A DNA stretch of 64,000 nt, taken from contig JAFULN010000005.1 in assembly GCA_017473335.1 (NCBI GenBank), positions 32,645 through 96,644 of the forward strand, written 5' to 3'. This DNA comes from Erysipelotrichaceae bacterium. GTDB lineage: Bacteria > Bacillota_I > Bacilli_A > Erysipelotrichales > Erysipelotrichaceae. The notes beneath the pieces were generated by a model, which made no database searches, was not told the origin of the DNA, and was given only the letters and a program-made list of their open reading frames with translations. Of this stretch, positions 16,008 through 25,427 are shown in pieces (the first letter of the stretch is position 1; each line of letters starts with the position of its first letter). The position numbers and the translations under genes are program-made.

Positions 16008-16865
16008 ATGAGAAAAAGACTAATATTTAGAATTGACGATGTAGGATATACTCCAGCTTATGACATGGGTGCTTTCCGTGTGTTTGATGCAGGTGTAGGA
16101 TCATCTGCAGATGTGATGTTTGATTCACCAGATACAGTGGAAGCTTTGAAGAAACTGAAAGATATGCCTTGGCTGTCTGTTGGATGGCATCGTCATCTGT
16201 GGGAATCTCCTGTTCTGCCTCCTGAAGAAGTGCCTTCATTAGTAAATGAACATGGACGCTTTAAATGGGGACATCGTCGTCAGGACTTGATGAAAGAAGC
16301 AACGTATGAAGATGCCTATAAGGAATTTGATGCAGAAATGAAGCTTTGCTACAGTATTCTTGGACGTTATCCAGATGTAGCTGGTGTAAGAAACAGTGAC
16401 CTTCCTTTGGAAAAAGCATTTAAAGACGTGGTTGAAAAGTATGGTATCGCTTATAATATTTTCTCCAGTGCTCCAGACCACAGAAGCCAGCAGAAAGCTG
16501 ATCCTAAATATGCACATTTAAATATTATTTCTTCTGCAGCGGCTATTAAGGCAAGCTACAAGTTTGAAGACTATAAAGATTACGATGCACTTGGCAGAAT
16601 GGTTTCATTGAAGTGGGAAGGCGAAGAAATCTATCTGTATGGATGGCATCCAGGCTACTGTGATGATCATATCCTTAAAGAATCTACATGCAACATTCAT
16701 CGCTGCGCAGAACTTCAGGCAGCATTGAGTGATGAATTCAAAAACTGGGTGATTGAAAATCAGATTGAATTGATCAATGTTCGTGATGCGTTACATGGAA
16801 CAAATGAATTCCAGGATCATTTGAAAGAAATCAACAGCCCACTGTGGGTAGGGAATTTTAAATAA
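16008..16865 (+). CDS. YdjC/ChbG-family carbohydrate deacetylase
   Basis: 285 residues. RLIFRIDDVGYTPAYDMG carries the Asp-Asp metal motif, SVGWHRHLWESPVLP and YGWHPGYCDD supply the His ligands, and RNSDLPLEKAF lies in the middle. ChbG-type enzymes remove N-acetyl groups from phosphorylated or free chito-type sugars. The ATG at 16008 has ATTGAGGA upstream, and a -10-like TATAAT lies at 15975-15980. It is a paralogue of the shorter ChbG at 26973 and heads a two-gene unit with the ceramidase-like protein. Confidence 0.82.
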   Translation: MRKRLIFRIDDVGYTPAYDMGAFRVFDAGVGSSADVMFDSPDTVEALKKLKDMPWLSVGWHRHLWESPVLPPEEVPSLVNEHGRFKWGHRRQDLMKEATYEDAYKEFDAEMKLCYSILGRYPDVAGVRNSDLPLEKAFKDVVEKYGIAYNIFSSAPDHRSQQKADPKYAHLNIISSAAAIKASYKFEDYKDYDALGRMVSLKWEGEEIYLYGWHPGYCDDHILKESTCNIHRCAELQAALSDEFKNWVIENQIELINVRDALHGTNEFQDHLKEINSPLWVGNFK

Positions 16866-16871
16866 AACGCA

Positions 16872-16892
16872 GAGCACTCTAACCGAGTGCTC
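16872..16892 (+). terminator. Intergenic hairpin
   Basis: GAGCACTC-TAACC-GAGTGCTC between the deacetylase and the ceramidase-like gene. There is no long U-run, so it may act as an mRNA stabiliser or weak attenuator. Confidence 0.5.
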
Positions 16893-16914
16893 ATTTATGA
16901 TGGAGGATGATGAA

Positions 16915-18093
16915 ATGAAAATTGGAACACGACAATTTTGTATCAATCCAGAATTTCCAGTCAATCGAATGTTGAAGCCAGTAAAACATCAGGATGTTTC
17001 AGATCCTTTGCATTGTCGTATTGTGATATTTGTTCCAGAGAATGATGTTCCGATTGTCCATGTGTCGATTGATACTGTTGAATTGTGGAAATATCGAGAG
17101 AATCAAATCACAGAAGTGATTGAAAGAGTACTCGGACAGAAAGTACATTGCATCTGTTCAGCAACACATTCACATAATTGTCCATGTATGACAACAGATG
17201 ATGATTATGTTGATTTTGTACTAACTCGTTTAAAACATGAAGTACCTTTGATAGAGCTCAAGGATTATAAAAAAGTAGAATATAACTATCAGTATAATTA
17301 TTTTGATAAGGTTGGAAAAAGCCGCGTCATGGATCACACAACACCTCACGTGTACGCAGAGACTTGTTCGATTTATGGGGATGGAAAACGCATTGTGACA
17401 TTTTTGATTCACAATGTTCATCCAACCATCAAAGAACTTTGGAAAGGTGACTTTACTGCAGAATATCCTGGATATTGTATATCTGCACTGAGAAAAGAAT
17501 ATCCTGATGAATTTTTCACGTTCCTTTTAGGGCCTTCTGGGGACATAAGTCCACATTTTGTCAGACGTGGAAGAGATTATGAAGAAATGCTTCGCTTGTC
17601 AGAATTATTAAAACAGGAGTTTGCTCGACAGCTGAAACTTCAAAAGAAAGAAAAGAATCAGTCACTTCACATGGAATATGAAGAAACAGTGATTCCAAAT
17701 TTGCTGGAACCATTTGATTTGAATCAAATTGATCTTCCAGAAGTCTTAAATGAAGATGAAAAGAAGTTCTTAGAACGATTAGGAAAACCTAGTCCATTTC
17801 ATCGTGAAATCAGAGATTTTGAGAAATGTGCAGAACATACACTCGCTCACTTGATTTTTTCAAAAGAGTATTCAATGATTTTTGAACCCTTTGAACTTTA
17901 TAGTGAATACTATGGTGCAGTTGATAAAAGAAGATGTTCTGTGATTTCTATTTCAAAGGGATTTGATCACTATTTAACAGGGCTCCATTTGAACCGTTTG
18001 ACAATGCATGGTACTGCCAGTGGGTTTTCACACAAGACTAAAAAAAGAATGTGGGAAATCTTAAGCAGATGGAGCTGTCAGGAAAAAGTATAA
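16915..18093 (+). CDS. Neutral-ceramidase-like hydrolase
   Basis: 392 residues, no signal peptide. CSATHSHNCPCM supplies metal-binding His residues and FLLGPSGDISPHFVRRGRDY matches the GxxGDxSP/R motif of alkaline/neutral ceramidase (amidohydrolase) proteins; FLIHNVHPTIK gives another His. The C-terminal domain of true ceramidases is short here. In bacteria such cytosolic members often sit in sugar clusters and may cleave N-acyl groups of amino sugars; that is inference. GGAGGA lies 7 bp before the ATG. A paralogue is at 36102. Confidence 0.75.
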   Translation: MKIGTRQFCINPEFPVNRMLKPVKHQDVSDPLHCRIVIFVPENDVPIVHVSIDTVELWKYRENQITEVIERVLGQKVHCICSATHSHNCPCMTTDDDYVDFVLTRLKHEVPLIELKDYKKVEYNYQYNYFDKVGKSRVMDHTTPHVYAETCSIYGDGKRIVTFLIHNVHPTIKELWKGDFTAEYPGYCISALRKEYPDEFFTFLLGPSGDISPHFVRRGRDYEEMLRLSELLKQEFARQLKLQKKEKNQSLHMEYEETVIPNLLEPFDLNQIDLPEVLNEDEKKFLERLGKPSPFHREIRDFEKCAEHTLAHLIFSKEYSMIFEPFELYSEYYGAVDKRRCSVISISKGFDHYLTGLHLNRLTMHGTASGFSHKTKKRMWEILSRWSCQEKV

Positions 18094-18096
18094 TGA

Positions 18097-18117
18097 AAAG
18101 GTCCGAACTGGACCTTT
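18097..18117. terminator. Bidirectional terminator
   Basis: AAAGGTCC-GAACT-GGACCTTT between the convergent ceramidase-like and activase genes; it overlaps the activase stop. Confidence 0.7.
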
Positions 18118-19012
18118 AACTACATTTTACATTGAATCCTTCGGACTCATAGTATTCTATGAGATGCTGAAGGTCTTTTTTTGTAAGCTGGACATTATTC
18201 GGATAAGCATATTCTTTTTGAAGGAATTGATATTTGTTTTCTCCAAATTGATGAAATGGTAAAAGTTCTATATCTTTGATGTCAAGTTTATGAAAAATCT
18301 GTGCTGTATGTTTGGCATCTTCTAAAGAGTCGTTATAGTTGGGGATGATTGGCATGCGTATGATTATCTTTTTTTCATGTTCTTTTGCTAATGCTAAATT
18401 TTCAAGAATGAGCTGATTGGATACACCTGTACCTTTTTTGTGTTTTTCTGAATTAGGATGTTTAAAATCAAACAATAAAAGATCAATATGATTTAAGAGT
18501 TTGCAGAAGGTCTCTTTTGATGAATATCCGGTTGTTTCAATAGCTACATGAATATTGTGTTCATGCAGCTTGTCTGCAAGTTCAATAGCAGCCTGTACCT
18601 GGCTGAGGACTTCGCCGCCAGAGAAAGTGACCCCTCCATTTGATTCTTTATAAAAGTCAGCATCTTTCAAGATTTCATTTAGGATTTCTTCGATATCCAT
18701 TGTATATCCTTCGATTTGTATCGCATTAAAAGGACATGCATTTGCACAAAGTAGACAGTGTTTGCATTTTTGATGATCTATGACGATTTTGTCATGAATC
18801 AAAGACAGGGCCTTGTTTGGACAAACGCTGACACATAATCCACATTGATGGCAGTTTTTATCATGATAGGTAATCTGTGGGAAAGAGAGCTGAGATTCAG
18901 GATTTGCACACCATGCGCAGCGCAGTGGACAACCTTTAAAGAATACAGTGGTTCTGATTCCAGGACCATCATGAAGACAGAATTTTTGAATGTTAAAAAG
19001 AATTGGTTTCAT
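18116..19012 (-). CDS. Glycyl radical enzyme activating enzyme (radical SAM)
   Basis: 298 residues. CLHDGPGIRTTVFFKGCPLR then CAWC gives the CxxxCxxC radical SAM cluster. An inserted two-cluster ferredoxin domain follows (CHQCGLCVSVCP and CKHCLLCANACP, residues about 55-105), as in activases of the diol-dehydratase/PflD-type enzymes. GGVTFSGGEVLSQ is the conserved SAM-binding segment. It abstracts H from the glycine of the partner enzyme. It is divergent from, rather than downstream of, its partner. Its own promoter TTGATT-N17-TATAAT lies in the shared 160 bp. Confidence 0.92.
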   Translation of the reverse strand: MKPILFNIQKFCLHDGPGIRTTVFFKGCPLRCAWCANPESQLSFPQITYHDKNCHQCGLCVSVCPNKALSLIHDKIVIDHQKCKHCLLCANACPFNAIQIEGYTMDIEEILNEILKDADFYKESNGGVTFSGGEVLSQVQAAIELADKLHEHNIHVAIETTGYSSKETFCKLLNHIDLLLFDFKHPNSEKHKKGTGVSNQLILENLALAKEHEKKIIIRMPIIPNYNDSLEDAKHTAQIFHKLDIKDIELLPFHQFGENKYQFLQKEYAYPNNVQLTKKDLQHLIEYYESEGFNVKCS

Positions 19013-19120
19013 AAGAGTTCCTCACTGTACGTTTATTATAAAACTGTTTCAAATGAAAATCAAACCACATAAATTAATATCAAACAAAATTAAATAAAGT
19101 TTCGTTCGTAAATAATTGCA

Positions 19121-19149
19121 TTGACAATGAGGCGCTGGAAAGCTATACT
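19121..19149 (+). promoter_or_regulatory. Sigma-A promoter of the glycyl radical enzyme operon
   Basis: TTGACA (19121-19126), 17 bp, TATACT (19144-19149), then AGGAGGA and the ATG at 19173. The intergenic region also has TTTCGTTCG and GTTTCAAATGAAA, TTTC-rich words that could bind the nearby DeoR protein. Confidence 0.7.
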
Positions 19150-19172
19150 GAAAGCGAAATAGGAGGAAGTTT

Positions 19173-21572
19173 ATGCGTTTTGGAGAATTAACAACTAGAA
19201 TGAAGCAGTACAGAGAGACAGTGCTGGATAAGAAGCCGTATATTTGTGCTGAACGTGCATTGCTTGCAACGGAAGCGTACAGAAAGAACACTCATCAGCC
19301 AAGTGTCATGAAGCGTGCGCTGATGCTGAAAAATATATTAGAAAAGATGACTATCTATATTGAGGATGAAACGCTGATTGTTGGAAATCAAGCTTCCAGC
19401 AACAAAGATGCACCTATCTTTCCTGAATATACGATGGAGTTTGTATTGAATGAGCTTGATTTGTTTGAAAAACGCGATGGTGATGTCTTCTATATTACTG
19501 AAAAGACGAAGGATGCACTTCGATCTATCGCACCATTCTGGGAAAACAATAATTTACGTGCAAAAGGAGGCGCTTTGCTTCCGGATGAAGTTTCGGTCTA
19601 TATGGAGACAGGTTTCTTTGGCATGGAAGGAAAGTTGAATTCTGGAGATGCACATCTTGCTGTAGATTATCGCCAGGTGCTTGAAAAGGGTTTAAAGGGT
19701 TATGAAGAAAGAGTTCTTCGTGAAAAAGAAAAATTGGATTTAACTCAGTTGGATGCTATTGATAAATATCATTTTTATCGTGCTGTCTTAATTGTGATTG
19801 ATGCAGTAAAGACATATGCTGAACGTTTTTCAAAACTAGCTAAGGAAATGGCAGAACATGCAGATGAACTTCGTAAACATGAGCTTCTTGAAATAAGCAG
19901 AATCTGTTCAAAAGTTCCATATCATCCTGCAGAAACATTTCATGAGGCAATACAGTCTGTCTGGATGATTCAATTGATTTTGCAGATTGAATCAAATGGT
20001 CATTCATTGTCTTATGGCCGTTTTGACCAGTATATGTTTCCATATTTCAAGCATGATTTTGATGCTGGAATCATCAGTGAAGATGATGCTGTAGAACTTC
20101 TGACAAATTTATGGATTAAAACATTGACCATCAATAAAGTGCGTTCTCAATCACACACTTTCTCTAGTGCAGGAAGTCCTTTGTATCAGAATGTCACAAT
20201 TGGCGGTCAGACAAAAGACAAGAAAGATGCAGTTAATGAATTATCCTATCTCGTTTTAAAATCTGTAGCACAAACGCGTCTTCCTCAGCCAAATTTAACG
20301 GTTCGATATCACGCAGGATTAAGCAATCATTTTATGAATGAGTGCATTGAAGTAATGAAGCTTGGATTTGGTATGCCAGCATTCAATAATGATGAAATTA
20401 TCATACCTTCATTTATCAGTTATGGTGTCAAAGAAGAAGATGCATATGATTATAGTGCAATTGGATGTGTAGAAACTGCAGTTCCTGGGAAGTGGGGTTA
20501 TCGCTGTACAGGAATGAGTTATATGAATTTTCCGAAAATATTGTTGATTGCGATGAATGATGGAATTGATCCGTCATCAGGCAAACGCTTTACAAAAGGC
20601 TGTGGGCATTTTAAAGCCATGCAGTCATTTGATGATTTGAAATTAGCTTGGGAGCAAAGTGTACGAGAGTTGACACGAATGAGTGTCATTGTAGAAAATG
20701 CAGTAGACTTAGCGCTTGAAAGAGATGTTCCAGATGTCTTGTGTTCAGCACTGGTAGAAGACTGTATTGGACGAGGCAAGACAATAAAAGAAGGAGGAGC
20801 AGTTTATGATTTTATCTCTGGTCTTCAGGTAGGAATTGCGAATTTGGCGGATAGTCTTGCAGCTATCAAGAAGCTTGTTTATGAAGAAAAGAAAATCACT
20901 CCTGAACAGCTTTGGGAAGCGCTTGAGGATGATTTTATGAGCGATGAACATAAAATGATTCAGCGCATGCTGATGGAAGAAGCACCGAAGTATGGCAATG
21001 ATCAGGATGAAGTTGATCTGCTTGTGGTGGATGCATATAACATTTACATTGATGAAATGAAGAAGTATCCAAATACACGTTATCAACGCGGCCCAATTGG
21101 TGGAATTCGTTATGCTGGAACGTCAAGCATTTCAGCAAATGTGGGTCAAGGGAAAGGCACTTTGGCAACACCAGATGGCAGAAATGCAGGCACGCCTTTA
21201 GCCGAAGGGTGTTCGCCAGCTCATTCTATGGATCAAAATGGACCTACTTCAGTATTTAAGAGTGTAGCTAAACTGCCAACTCATGAAATCACTGGAGGAG
21301 TGCTGCTGAATCAAAAAGTTACACCAGCACTTTTAGAAAGTGAAGAAAACAAAATGAAACTGATGATGCTGATACGAACTTTCTTTAATCGTTTAAAAGG
21401 GTATCATGTACAATATAATGTAGTAGATCGCGCAACATTGATTGATGCACAGCTTCATCCAGAAAAACATAAAGATTTGATTGTTCGTGTTGCTGGTTAT
21501 TCTGCATTCTTTCATGTCTTGTCGAAGCAGACACAGGATGACATTATTGGCAGAACAGAACAGACATTATAA
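19173..21572 (+). CDS. Glycyl radical enzyme (PflD/YbiW type)
   Basis: 799 residues. The thiyl radical site is SAIGCVETAVPGKWGYRCTG, with Cys432 and catalytic Glu434. The glycyl radical motif near the C-terminus is IVRVAGYSAFFHVLSKQTQD with Gly775. GCVE marks it as a dehydratase/lyase type rather than true pyruvate formate-lyase (Cys-Cys). The GKWGYRCTGM context and the adjacent transaldolase match E. coli ybiW-ybiY-fsaA. From memory, that pair has been reported to open 1,5-anhydroglucitol 6-phosphate; here the substrate is inferred only from that synteny. Strong promoter and AGGAGG upstream. Confidence 0.9.
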   Translation: MRFGELTTRMKQYRETVLDKKPYICAERALLATEAYRKNTHQPSVMKRALMLKNILEKMTIYIEDETLIVGNQASSNKDAPIFPEYTMEFVLNELDLFEKRDGDVFYITEKTKDALRSIAPFWENNNLRAKGGALLPDEVSVYMETGFFGMEGKLNSGDAHLAVDYRQVLEKGLKGYEERVLREKEKLDLTQLDAIDKYHFYRAVLIVIDAVKTYAERFSKLAKEMAEHADELRKHELLEISRICSKVPYHPAETFHEAIQSVWMIQLILQIESNGHSLSYGRFDQYMFPYFKHDFDAGIISEDDAVELLTNLWIKTLTINKVRSQSHTFSSAGSPLYQNVTIGGQTKDKKDAVNELSYLVLKSVAQTRLPQPNLTVRYHAGLSNHFMNECIEVMKLGFGMPAFNNDEIIIPSFISYGVKEEDAYDYSAIGCVETAVPGKWGYRCTGMSYMNFPKILLIAMNDGIDPSSGKRFTKGCGHFKAMQSFDDLKLAWEQSVRELTRMSVIVENAVDLALERDVPDVLCSALVEDCIGRGKTIKEGGAVYDFISGLQVGIANLADSLAAIKKLVYEEKKITPEQLWEALEDDFMSDEHKMIQRMLMEEAPKYGNDQDEVDLLVVDAYNIYIDEMKKYPNTRYQRGPIGGIRYAGTSSISANVGQGKGTLATPDGRNAGTPLAEGCSPAHSMDQNGPTSVFKSVAKLPTHEITGGVLLNQKVTPALLESEENKMKLMMLIRTFFNRLKGYHVQYNVVDRATLIDAQLHPEKHKDLIVRVAGYSAFFHVLSKQTQDDIIGRTEQTL

Positions 21573-21583
21573 AGGAGAAGAGT

Positions 21584-22264
21584 ATGGAATTTGTGATTGA
21601 TACAATTGATTTAAAGGAAATCAAAGAATTAACTGAATATCTTCCGATTTCTGGAGTGACCAGTAATCCGTCCATTGTGAAAAATACTGCACCTGCAGAC
21701 TTCTTTGCGCATGTTCGCATGATTCGAAAAATCATTGGTATGGAAAGAACCCTTCATGTGCAAGTCATTGCCACAGAAGCTGAAGAAATGGTAAAAGAAG
21801 CATACCGTATATTAAGTGAAGTGGATAACCAGGTGTATATCAAGATTCCAGTTACTTATGAAGGGGTAAAAGCAATAAAAATGCTGAAGAAGCAAAGGAT
21901 TAAAATTACAGCTACAGCAGTTTATGATTTGATGCAGGCTTATTTAGCGCTGGAAGCTGGTGCTGACTATATTGCACCTTATGTCAATCGTATTGGTAAT
22001 CTGGGGGCAGATCCAATGGATTTGATTCAGCACTTGGCAGATAAGATCAATCGTGAAGGCTATGACTGTAAGATTTTAGGGGCTAGCTATAAGGGAGTTC
22101 AGCAGGTCAGGGATTCACTGAATCACGGAGCTCATGCAGTGACTGTTCCTGCTGCAATTTTAAAACAAGTGTTTATGAATCCAAACATTGATAAAGCAGT
22201 CAAAGATTTTAATCATGACTGGTATAGCGTCTATGGAGAAAACAAAGGGATTCTCGATTTGTAA
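21584..22264 (+). CDS. fsa: Fructose-6-phosphate aldolase-like transaldolase
   Basis: 226 residues, the FSA/TalC length. MEFVIDTIDLKEIKEL gives the first-strand Asp, VYIKIPVTYEGVKAIKML holds the Schiff-base Lys, and TATAVYDLMQAYLALEAGA, YIAPYVNRIGNLGADPMDL and ILGASYKGVQQV are all standard. It cleaves ketose-6-phosphates (or 1-deoxy analogues) to glyceraldehyde 3-phosphate and a C3 unit. It starts 11 bp after the glycyl radical enzyme with AAAGGAG, so the two act in sequence: radical rearrangement first, then aldol cleavage. Confidence 0.9.
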   Translation: MEFVIDTIDLKEIKELTEYLPISGVTSNPSIVKNTAPADFFAHVRMIRKIIGMERTLHVQVIATEAEEMVKEAYRILSEVDNQVYIKIPVTYEGVKAIKMLKKQRIKITATAVYDLMQAYLALEAGADYIAPYVNRIGNLGADPMDLIQHLADKINREGYDCKILGASYKGVQQVRDSLNHGAHAVTVPAAILKQVFMNPNIDKAVKDFNHDWYSVYGENKGILDL

Positions 22265-22269
22265 TTGAA

Positions 22270-22295
22270 AAGGTTATGGGAGTGCCCATAACCTT
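22270..22295. terminator. Bidirectional terminator
   Basis: AAGGTTATGGG-N4-CCCATAACCTT between the convergent transaldolase and DeoR genes, with T-rich flanks. Confidence 0.8.
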
Positions 22296-23043
22296 ATTTT
22301 GTTTTTATGATTTGAATGTTTTGTTCTGTTAAATAGAGTTCATAATGTTCAGGTAACTGACCATCTGTGATGACTGCATAAATATTTTTTGTTGGCATAA
22401 GAGAAACAAGTCCTCGATGAGAGAATTTGTTGGATTCAGTAACGACAAGAATGTGATTGGCTTGATTTGCCATGTCACGAACAGCCTCAGCTCTTAAAAA
22501 ATCATTACCAGTAAACCCTGATGGTTCAGTAAAACCATCCGTTCCAATGAAGAGTTTATCGACAAAGAAATTCTGAACACATGTTTTGACAAGCGGACCT
22601 ACCATAACCTGTGCTTCCTTTTGGTATTGTCCACCTAGTAAGATAATATTTCCATGAGGATATTTTCTGATGTATTCTGCAATAAATGCAGAGTTTGTAA
22701 TAATTGTTACATCTTTGCGGTTTTCTAAGATTTCTTTGGCAAGCAGCGCACAGCAGGAGCCAGACTCAATCATTATGGTTTCCCCATCATGAATCAATTC
22801 CAATGCTTTTTTTGCGATGTGCTGTTTTCTTTCAAAATGATAAACCAAACGGCTATTGATATCATCGCTAGAGAATAAAGTGGCGAAACCATGTTCTCTT
22901 TTAACAAGTCCCTGAAGAACTAAAGCATCCAAGTCTTTTCGTACTGTGACTTGAGAAACATTTAATAATTTAGATAGTTCAGTAACTTCCAGTTTTTTGT
23001 TTTCTGTTAATAGTTCCAGAATACGAATATGTCTTTCCTGCAT
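22294..23043 (-). CDS. DeoR/GlpR-family transcriptional regulator
   Basis: 249 residues. The N-terminal HTH is RHIRILELLTENKKLEVTEL then LLNVSQVTVRKDLDALV. The C-terminal sugar-phosphate sensor has IMIESGSCCALLAKEI, ITNSAFIAEYI, LFIGTDGF and GLVSLMPTKNIYAVITD. DeoR proteins usually repress sugar operons and are released by a phosphorylated intermediate. It faces the glycyl radical enzyme-FSA operon tail to tail and is its likely regulator. Confidence 0.9.
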   Translation of the reverse strand: MQERHIRILELLTENKKLEVTELSKLLNVSQVTVRKDLDALVLQGLVKREHGFATLFSSDDINSRLVYHFERKQHIAKKALELIHDGETIMIESGSCCALLAKEILENRKDVTIITNSAFIAEYIRKYPHGNIILLGGQYQKEAQVMVGPLVKTCVQNFFVDKLFIGTDGFTEPSGFTGNDFLRAEAVRDMANQANHILVVTESNKFSHRGLVSLMPTKNIYAVITDGQLPEHYELYLTEQNIQIIKTK

Positions 23044-23217
23044 GGTCTCACTCCCTGATGGATAGATTATAGCATATTTTTAATGCTTGGAGTGAAATTG
23101 AATGTTTAGATAGAATCTCATTAGAAATTAAACTAATGTTGTAACAAAAAATGAAATAAAGACAAAAAGAAATTTTTATAAAATAGTTGTAGTTAATTGG
23201 TGGGTGAATCATATCAT

Positions 23218-24588
23218 ATGAAACGTAATGTAGATTTAACGACTGGAAATATTTGGAAAGCGCTGATTGCCTTCGCGTTGCCTATTTTTGTGGGTCAAAT
23301 ATTTCAGAATTTATACAGCAGCGTTGACTCTGTAGTCGTAGGGCGCTTTGTCAGTTCTGATGCTTTAGGTGCAGTCAATGCCAGTGCATCCATTTCAGGA
23401 ATGCTGGTAGGATTCTTTACGGGGCTGTCTGCTGGAGTAGGAGTTGTCTTTGCGTCCAACTTTGGGGCAAAGAATTATCAGAAACTGCATGATGCAATTC
23501 ATACAGCAATGACCTTTACACTAGTTGTAGGTGGTGCGATTGGAATCATTGGTGCTTTTATTTCTCCATCGATGCTTCATTTGGTCAACTGTGACCCAGA
23601 AATTATGATAGAAGCCAATAATTATCTGCGTATTTACATGATTGGGGTTACGTTTACTGCAATTTATAATGTCGGTGCCGGCGTACTTAGAAGTATTGGG
23701 GATTCACAGAGTCCTTTCTATTTCCTAGTGATTTCAAGTGTCACCAATATGATTTTGGACTTGGTATTTGTGGTGTATTTCAATTGGGGAGTCAGCGGTG
23801 TTGCAATCGCGACTGTTATCTCTCAGGGAATTTCACTTGCATTAGTCATTCGCAAGATGATGTTGTTGGATGAACGCTACGCACTGCGTGTCAAAGACTT
23901 GAAAATTGATGTTTCCATGCTGAAAGAAGTTTTGATGCTGGGCCTTCCTGCAGCTATTCAGTCTTCGATTACATCGATTTCGAATCTGTTTGTCAATCGC
24001 TACATCAACAGCTTCTCTAAAGCAGCGACAGCAGGTATTGGTACAGCCATGAAGATTGACCGTTTTGCGGGTATGGCTTGTCAGTCAGTGGGACTTGCGA
24101 TTCCAACATTCATTTCCCAGAACTGCGGTGCCAAGGACTATGAACGTGCTAAAGAAGGCGTGAAAGTGGCAGTGCTCTTATGTTCAATTTTGATTGTTAT
24201 ACCTGCTGTGATCATTTACATGTTCCCTGCAATGTTCGCAAAAATCTTTACACTGGATGAAGCTGTGATTACAGTGATTGTGGGCATGTTAAGAACGATT
24301 ATGCCATTCTATCTGTTCATGGGATTCCATTCTGTACTTGGCGGTGTCATACGTGGGTTTGGAAAGAGTACACAGTCAACCATTTGTTCAGTGTCAGGAA
24401 TGGTCGTTGTGCGTCAGATTTGGCTGGCAGTAACATTAGGTGCGAATTATGTCATTCAGAATGTATACTGGTGTTATCCAGTGGGCTGGATTTCAGCAAC
24501 TCTGTTCTCATTTGTGTATTACTGGTTTGCGATTAAGCGTAAGATTGACCGCAATGAATTCGTGTTCGTAGGTGGAAAAAGAAGATAA
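23218..24588 (+). CDS. MATE-family efflux transporter
   Basis: About 456 residues, 12 predicted helices, with the family starts LTTGNIWKALIAFALPIFVG and IFQNLYSSVDSVVVGRFV and the second-half repeat VLMLGLPAAIQSSITSISNL. It exports drugs or metabolites using Na+ or H+. The ATG at 23218 is chosen because the MATE consensus begins there and GGTGGGTGA lies upstream. One of three MATE genes in the window; the substrate is unknown. Confidence 0.9.
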   Translation: MKRNVDLTTGNIWKALIAFALPIFVGQIFQNLYSSVDSVVVGRFVSSDALGAVNASASISGMLVGFFTGLSAGVGVVFASNFGAKNYQKLHDAIHTAMTFTLVVGGAIGIIGAFISPSMLHLVNCDPEIMIEANNYLRIYMIGVTFTAIYNVGAGVLRSIGDSQSPFYFLVISSVTNMILDLVFVVYFNWGVSGVAIATVISQGISLALVIRKMMLLDERYALRVKDLKIDVSMLKEVLMLGLPAAIQSSITSISNLFVNRYINSFSKAATAGIGTAMKIDRFAGMACQSVGLAIPTFISQNCGAKDYERAKEGVKVAVLLCSILIVIPAVIIYMFPAMFAKIFTLDEAVITVIVGMLRTIMPFYLFMGFHSVLGGVIRGFGKSTQSTICSVSGMVVVRQIWLAVTLGANYVIQNVYWCYPVGWISATLFSFVYYWFAIKRKIDRNEFVFVGGKRR

Positions 24589-24593
24589 CATTC

Positions 24594-24616
24594 AGCATCA
24601 CCGAAAAGGTGATGCT
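24594..24616 (+). terminator. Rho-independent terminator
   Basis: AGCATCACC-GAAAA-GGTGATGCT followed by TTTTG after the MATE gene. Confidence 0.8.
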
Positions 24617-24728
24617 TTTGTATTTCAAAAAAAGGTGTAACGATACATTAAATTCGGATATCCGATTTGACAATAAAAACTGTATACTTTAATTAGAAGG
24701 ATTATGTTTATAAATAGGGGATGAAATT

Positions 24729-25403
24729 ATGGATAATATGAAAAACATACTGATACTTGGTGGAGTTGTTTTGGGATATTTCGTGATTATGATTGTCGCA
24801 AAAAATATCTATTCAGGAAAACTTGCCAAAGCTATGGCAGATGGGGATCAGGAAAAGACAAAGAAGCTGTTATTTTCGAATGTGGCGATTTTATTGTTGA
24901 ATCATCAAACGTTAGCTTTGATGAGAGCGTCTTTTTCAGTGTCAGAGGGAAAGTATAAACGAGCTAGCCGTTATTGCGACATGATTAAGGTAGATAAACT
25001 TTCAGCTGAACATAAAATGACTTTCTATGTTGTTCAGATGCAGATTGCCCTGGCTACAAAAAATAAAGAGATGGCAGATGAAGTTCAGAAAGTACTTGCA
25101 GATTTGTATGAAACAGAAAAGAAATCTGAAATTAAAGATGTTATTGATGACAATGAAATACAGATTGCATTGATGATTGAATTTGATCCTGCAATCATTG
25201 AAAAATTGGATGTACGTGTAAAAACTTGCAAAAACAAAGATGAAAAGGGATTGTTATTGACTAATTTAGCGAAAGCTTATCACTTAAATCATCAGGATGA
25301 AGAAGCGAGAGCTTGTTTAAAGCGTGCAAAAGAATATGTAGTCAATGAATTGACTTTGCAGCTTATTGATGCAGCTCTTAAAGATATTCATGTTTTAGAT
25401 TAA
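24729..25403 (+). CDS. Membrane-anchored TPR-like protein, paralogue of the 3.5 kb gene
   Basis: 224 residues with one helix (MKNILILGGVVLGYFVIMIV) followed by basic SGKLAKAMADGDQEKTKKLL and a helical repeat domain ending LAKAYHLNHQDEEARACL, the same signature and length as the paralogue at 3538. AGGGGATG precedes the ATG. No catalytic motif. It stands alone between two terminators, so it is a single-gene unit of unknown role. Confidence 0.7.
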   Translation: MDNMKNILILGGVVLGYFVIMIVAKNIYSGKLAKAMADGDQEKTKKLLFSNVAILLLNHQTLALMRASFSVSEGKYKRASRYCDMIKVDKLSAEHKMTFYVVQMQIALATKNKEMADEVQKVLADLYETEKKSEIKDVIDDNEIQIALMIEFDPAIIEKLDVRVKTCKNKDEKGLLLTNLAKAYHLNHQDEEARACLKRAKEYVVNELTLQLIDAALKDIHVLD

Positions 25404-25427
25404 TATCACTTTCGAGTGATATTTTTG
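25403..25427 (+). terminator. Rho-independent terminator
   Basis: ATATCACT-TTCG-AGTGATAT followed by TTTTTG, a UUCG tetraloop terminator directly after the TPR gene. Confidence 0.85.

Noticed and set aside
21584..22264. Transaldolase as part of a sulfoquinovose (sulfo-TAL) pathway
   Set aside because: A TauE exporter and sulfatases are near, but no sulfoquinovosidase or SLA reductase is present, and the glycyl radical enzyme neighbour fits the FSA pairing better.
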